Positions 61,003 through 64,000 of a stretch of DNA of 64,000 nucleotides are shown here, piece by piece. Position 1 is the first letter of the stretch. Every line of letters begins with the position of its first letter. The translations under genes were made by a program, and so were the position numbers. Source of the stretch: Chitinophagaceae bacterium (lineage in GTDB: Bacteria; Bacteroidota; Bacteroidia; Chitinophagales; Chitinophagaceae); assembly GCA_016720565.1 (NCBI GenBank), contig JADKKJ010000011.1, forward strand, positions 496,001 through 560,000, written 5' to 3'. A model generated the notes under the pieces. That model was given only the letters and a program-made list of their open reading frames with translations, had not been told where the DNA came from and did not search any database.

Positions 61003-62811
61003 CTAATGCTTGCTTTCATTCGCTCCCACTGCTTCGGTCTGTGGAATGAAATCTCTTCCATCCTTGCCATAATCATATGGCCAGCGATGTACTTCAGGGA
61101 TCTCTCCTTCCCAGTTGCCATGGCCTGGACGAACCGGTGTGGTCCATTCAAGTGTGTTGGCACCCCATGGATTCTGGCTTCTTACTTTTCTTCCTTTAAA
61201 AATAGAATAGAAGAAGTTGAATACGAATAGTAACTGAGCGGCAAATACGATCATTGCCACTACTGTTACGAACTTATTCAGTTCTGTAAACTGATTGAAA
61301 GAAACCCAGCTGCTCTTATCCATGTAACGACGGGGAACACCTGCAAGACCCTCATAGTGCATTGGCCAGAAAATGAGGTAGGCTCCTGCCAGGGTGATCC
61401 AGAAATGCACATACCCTAATGTATTATTTAAGAAACGTCCGAACATTTTAGGGAACCAATGATATACACCGGCAAACATTCCGAACATGGAAGCCACACC
61501 CATTACGATATGGAAGTGAGCTACCACAAAAACGGTATCATGAAGATGGATATCGATCGTTGAGTTACCCAGGAAGATACCTGTAAGACCTCCGGAAATA
61601 AACAGGCTTACAAATCCTATTGCGAAAAGCATAGCGGGTGTAAAACGAATATTTCCTCTCCAAAGTGTAGTTAGCCAGTTAAATACCTTGATAGCGGATG
61701 GTACAGCGATCAACAGGGTGAGCAACACGAACACCGAACCAAGGAATGGGTTCAACCCGGTGACAAACATATGGTGGGCCCAGACCAGGAAGGCAAGAAT
61801 GGCGATCGCAAACAGCGAACCCAGCATCGCCATATAACCGAAGATCGGTTTACGGCTATTAATAGAAAGCACCTCTGATACCATACCCATGGCAGGCAGA
61901 AGAATGATATATACTTCGGGGTGACCCAGGAACCAGAACAGGTGTTGGAAAAGGATCGCGCTTCCTCCTTCATTCGGTAATACCTGTCCGGCCACTACGA
62001 TATCACTCAGGTAGAAACTGGTTCCAAGATTACGGTCGAATAATAAAAGGATCAATCCGGAGAATAAAACCGGGAAAGATAAAACACCCAGTACCGCAGT
62101 AAAGAACAGGGCCCAGATGGTCAAAGGCAAACGGGTCATGCTCATACCCTTGGTACGCATATTCAGAATGGTAGAAATATAATTCAAGCCCCCAAGCAGT
62201 GAAGACACTACGAACAAGGCCATACTTACGATCCACAGATCCATTCCCAGTTTAGAACCCTGAGACGCTTGTCCCAATGCACTTAGGGGAGGATATACGG
62301 TCCATCCACCAGCGGCAGGTCCTGTGCTGATAAAAAAGGAGGAAACCATCACGCAACTGGCCAAAAAGAAGAACCAGTAAGAAAGCATATTAAGAAAAGG
62401 AGAAGCCATATCTCTTGCTCCGATCTGCAGGGGAATAAGCAGGTTGGCAAATGTACCACTGAGGCCGGCTGTCAATACAAAGAATACCAAAATGGTTCCG
62501 TGCATGGTAACCAGCGCATAATAGAATTCGGGCGTGATATGTCCGCCAGCACCCCACTTACCAAAAAGAGTTTCCAGTATAGGAAATGTTTCATTCGGAT
62601 AACCTAACTGCAAACGGAACAGTACGGAAAAGAATCCTCCAACAATAGCCCACACGATACCGGTGATCAGAAACTGCTTACCGATGGTCTTGTGATCCTG
62701 GCTGAAGATATACTTAGTAATGAATGTCTCTTTGTGGTGATGCACGTGATGCTCGTCGGAATGAACTTCATGTGAGGTGACCACTTCTGGATGAACATGC
62801 ATATCGCTCAT
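61003..62811 (-). CDS. ctaD: Cytochrome c oxidase subunit I
   Basis: A 602-residue catalytic subunit with twelve or more helices. Heme and CuB ligands are visible: TMHGTILVFF (low-spin heme His), WFLGHPEVYIILLP (CuB His cross-linked to Tyr), WAHHMF (the two CuB His) and VVAHFHIVMG (heme a3 and a His). The HPEVY motif marks an A-family oxidase. The N-terminus is His-rich and soluble (about residues 1-30), a feature worth noting but of unknown role. Confidence 0.97.
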   Translation of the reverse strand: MSDMHVHPEVVTSHEVHSDEHHVHHHKETFITKYIFSQDHKTIGKQFLITGIVWAIVGGFFSVLFRLQLGYPNETFPILETLFGKWGAGGHITPEFYYALVTMHGTILVFFVLTAGLSGTFANLLIPLQIGARDMASPFLNMLSYWFFFLASCVMVSSFFISTGPAAGGWTVYPPLSALGQASQGSKLGMDLWIVSMALFVVSSLLGGLNYISTILNMRTKGMSMTRLPLTIWALFFTAVLGVLSFPVLFSGLILLLFDRNLGTSFYLSDIVVAGQVLPNEGGSAILFQHLFWFLGHPEVYIILLPAMGMVSEVLSINSRKPIFGYMAMLGSLFAIAILAFLVWAHHMFVTGLNPFLGSVFVLLTLLIAVPSAIKVFNWLTTLWRGNIRFTPAMLFAIGFVSLFISGGLTGIFLGNSTIDIHLHDTVFVVAHFHIVMGVASMFGMFAGVYHWFPKMFGRFLNNTLGYVHFWITLAGAYLIFWPMHYEGLAGVPRRYMDKSSWVSFNQFTELNKFVTVVAMIVFAAQLLFVFNFFYSIFKGRKVRSQNPWGANTLEWTTPVRPGHGNWEGEIPEVHRWPYDYGKDGRDFIPQTEAVGANESKH

Positions 62812-62861
62812 AATGATTTATAATTTGTGCCTTTGGGCAGACTAATTAACTATTTCCTTTT

Positions 62862-63923
62862 CTATTTAATGATCGCAGCTACCGGCTTTACTACACTGGT
62901 ATCCTGCGGCGCTGCTTTAGTATCCTTACCAGGATTGGCCACTAAATATTGCGGCTTCTTCGTTGCCATCCAGGCATCGAATTCTTCCTGTGTTTCCACA
63001 ATAATAGTACCTCTCATTCCCGTATGTCCGGTACCGCACATCTGGTCGCAGGAGATCTCATACACAAAATCCGGGTTCTTGGTTTCCTCGATCATTTGTT
63101 TGCTGGTCTTTGTAGGGGTGAACCACATGGTAGTGGGTGTACCTGGTACCGCATCCATTTTCATACGGAAGTGAACCAGTCCTACGTCATGTATCACATC
63201 TTTTGCTCCTATGATCAGCTTTACGGGTTTGTTCACCACCAGGTGCATGGCTTCACCGCTAACATAGATATCATCATAGTTAGCAGGATCATCCCATAAT
63301 TGGCCCAATGGATTCATTTTTCCCTCATCTATCTCTTTGTAATATTTTTTACCGAAAACGCCTTTGCCATCGGGACCATCATGCCCTGGATAACGGAATT
63401 CCCATTTGAACTGGCTGCCCACGATTTCCACTTCCATGGCATTCTTGGGCGCATTACCAGTGATACCAAACCAGTAGAACAGGCCAAATCCAACCAGTAC
63501 GGTCAGAGTGATGGCAGGGATCACGGTCCAGATCAACTCCAGTTTATTATTATGCGGGTAGTAAAAAGCCTTCCTGTTATCAGACTCCTGGTATTTGTAA
63601 GAAAACCAGAACAAAAGCACCTGGGTGATCAGGAATACAATGAAAGTAATGGCGATCGTTATATATAACATGCGATCGATCAAAACTCCATGATCAGAAG
63701 CGGGCGTTCCCAGGATCCTTCCTTTCAGTTGTTCGTTGCAATAAAAAACGCCTACCAGTCCCAGCACAAGGAAAGAAAGCAGCATGAAACCATTGATCTT
63801 ATTGGTTTGCTTACGCACTTTATCCTCACCACGGAGAACCGCCACATATTCGCTCGCCTTGGCGATCTGAAAAATGATCAGGAACGCAAGGAGGAGGATC
63901 GCTACGATGAAAAATGCTTGCAT
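62862..63923 (-). CDS. ctaC: Cytochrome c oxidase subunit II
   Basis: A 353-residue subunit II. One helix at the very N-terminus and two hairpin helices (about 45-65 and 85-105, 130-150) precede the cupredoxin domain. The CuA site is CDQMCGTGHTGM (Cys292, Cys296, His300, Met303), with the upstream His in GLVHFRMK. There is no C-terminal heme c domain, so this is an aa3 rather than a caa3 oxidase. The C-terminus is Lys/Ala/Pro rich. It is the first complete oxidase gene of the cluster. Confidence 0.95.
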   Translation of the reverse strand: MQAFFIVAILLLAFLIIFQIAKASEYVAVLRGEDKVRKQTNKINGFMLLSFLVLGLVGVFYCNEQLKGRILGTPASDHGVLIDRMLYITIAITFIVFLITQVLLFWFSYKYQESDNRKAFYYPHNNKLELIWTVIPAITLTVLVGFGLFYWFGITGNAPKNAMEVEIVGSQFKWEFRYPGHDGPDGKGVFGKKYYKEIDEGKMNPLGQLWDDPANYDDIYVSGEAMHLVVNKPVKLIIGAKDVIHDVGLVHFRMKMDAVPGTPTTMWFTPTKTSKQMIEETKNPDFVYEISCDQMCGTGHTGMRGTIIVETQEEFDAWMATKKPQYLVANPGKDTKAAPQDTSVVKPVAAIIK

Positions 63924-63970
63924 ATCAGTTTTCTATTATAAGTATCTTAATTTGTTTCTGTTCTAATTCA

Positions 63971-64000
63971 TTAAGTATGATGAATGATACTTTCCTTCAG
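63971..64000 (-). CDS. C-terminal end of an upstream gene (partial)
   Basis: Only nine codons plus TAA are visible on the minus strand, reading LKESIIHHT. In Bacteroidota the gene upstream of ctaC is commonly a quinol:cytochrome c oxidoreductase (alternative complex III) subunit; the position fits, but nothing in nine residues proves it. Confidence 0.3.
   Translation of the reverse strand: MKESIIHHT

Overview
The window looks like chromosomal DNA of a Bacteroidota member, most likely family Chitinophagaceae. The signs are a SusC/SusD pair, DUF3078 and DUF5522 proteins, an aa3-type cytochrome oxidase cluster with a DUF420 protein, MeaB, a lone KorB, and promoters of the Bacteroidota type (TTTG, about 20 bp, TAnnTTTG). 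The family assignment is inference from gene content; no rRNA gene is present. Coding density is high, and no insertion sequence, prophage or CRISPR array was seen.

Layout. 1-8.1 kb: a truncated O-antigen ligase, MeaB GTPase, a double-CDGSH protein, a large exported zinc metalloprotease, then glycan genes (GT2, FkbM methyltransferase, GT4-like). 8.1-23.1 kb: housekeeping and envelope genes, including typA, fabH, a lipid kinase, a membrane patatin, heme A synthase, rnhB, a JmjC-like oxygenase, an alkyltransferase-like protein, trmB and two DUF3078 proteins. 23.3-39.4 kb: a complete-looking sialic acid utilisation locus on the minus strand. It runs SusC, SusD, neuraminate lyase, cyclically permuted mutarotase, MFS transporter, sialidase, N-acylglucosamine 2-epimerase, sialate O-acetylesterase and a GDSL-GH20 fusion, with a divergent FadR-type GntR regulator. 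Regulator and susC each have a palindrome with the same half-site, TTATGT-N3-ACATAA. 39.4-50 kb: O-antigen ligase and Wzz-like protein, an Lrp regulator, a tRNA-like RNA gene, an ABC permease, a GT2, a hydrolase, a MarR regulator with an acyl-CoA dehydrogenase, and an amidase. 50-56.7 kb: diheme cytochrome, S9 peptidase, KorB, and an SGNH/MBOAT O-acylation pair. 56.8-64 kb: the cytochrome c oxidase cluster (ctaC, ctaD, ctaB, two subunit III genes, subunit IV, SCO, DUF420), read on the minus strand.

How the sialic acid genes fit together (inference from families): exported sialidase, O-acetylesterase and hexosaminidase trim glycans; SusC/D moves the sugar across the outer membrane; the mutarotase equilibrates anomers; the MFS protein imports it; the lyase yields ManNAc plus pyruvate; the epimerase turns ManNAc into GlcNAc. 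GlcNAc kinase, deacetylase and deaminase genes are not in this window.

The two most unusual observations are at other scales. The RNA gene near 42.2-42.4 kb has canonical tRNA acceptor, D, anticodon (GUC) and T elements, but a variable region of about 155 nt made of five hairpins; it has its own strong promoter and terminator. Several short arrays of degenerate 7-bp (sometimes 8-bp) tandem repeats also sit next to start or stop codons, and one lies inside a coding sequence. The only stretch over 300 bp without a protein gene is 42030-42521, which holds this RNA gene.
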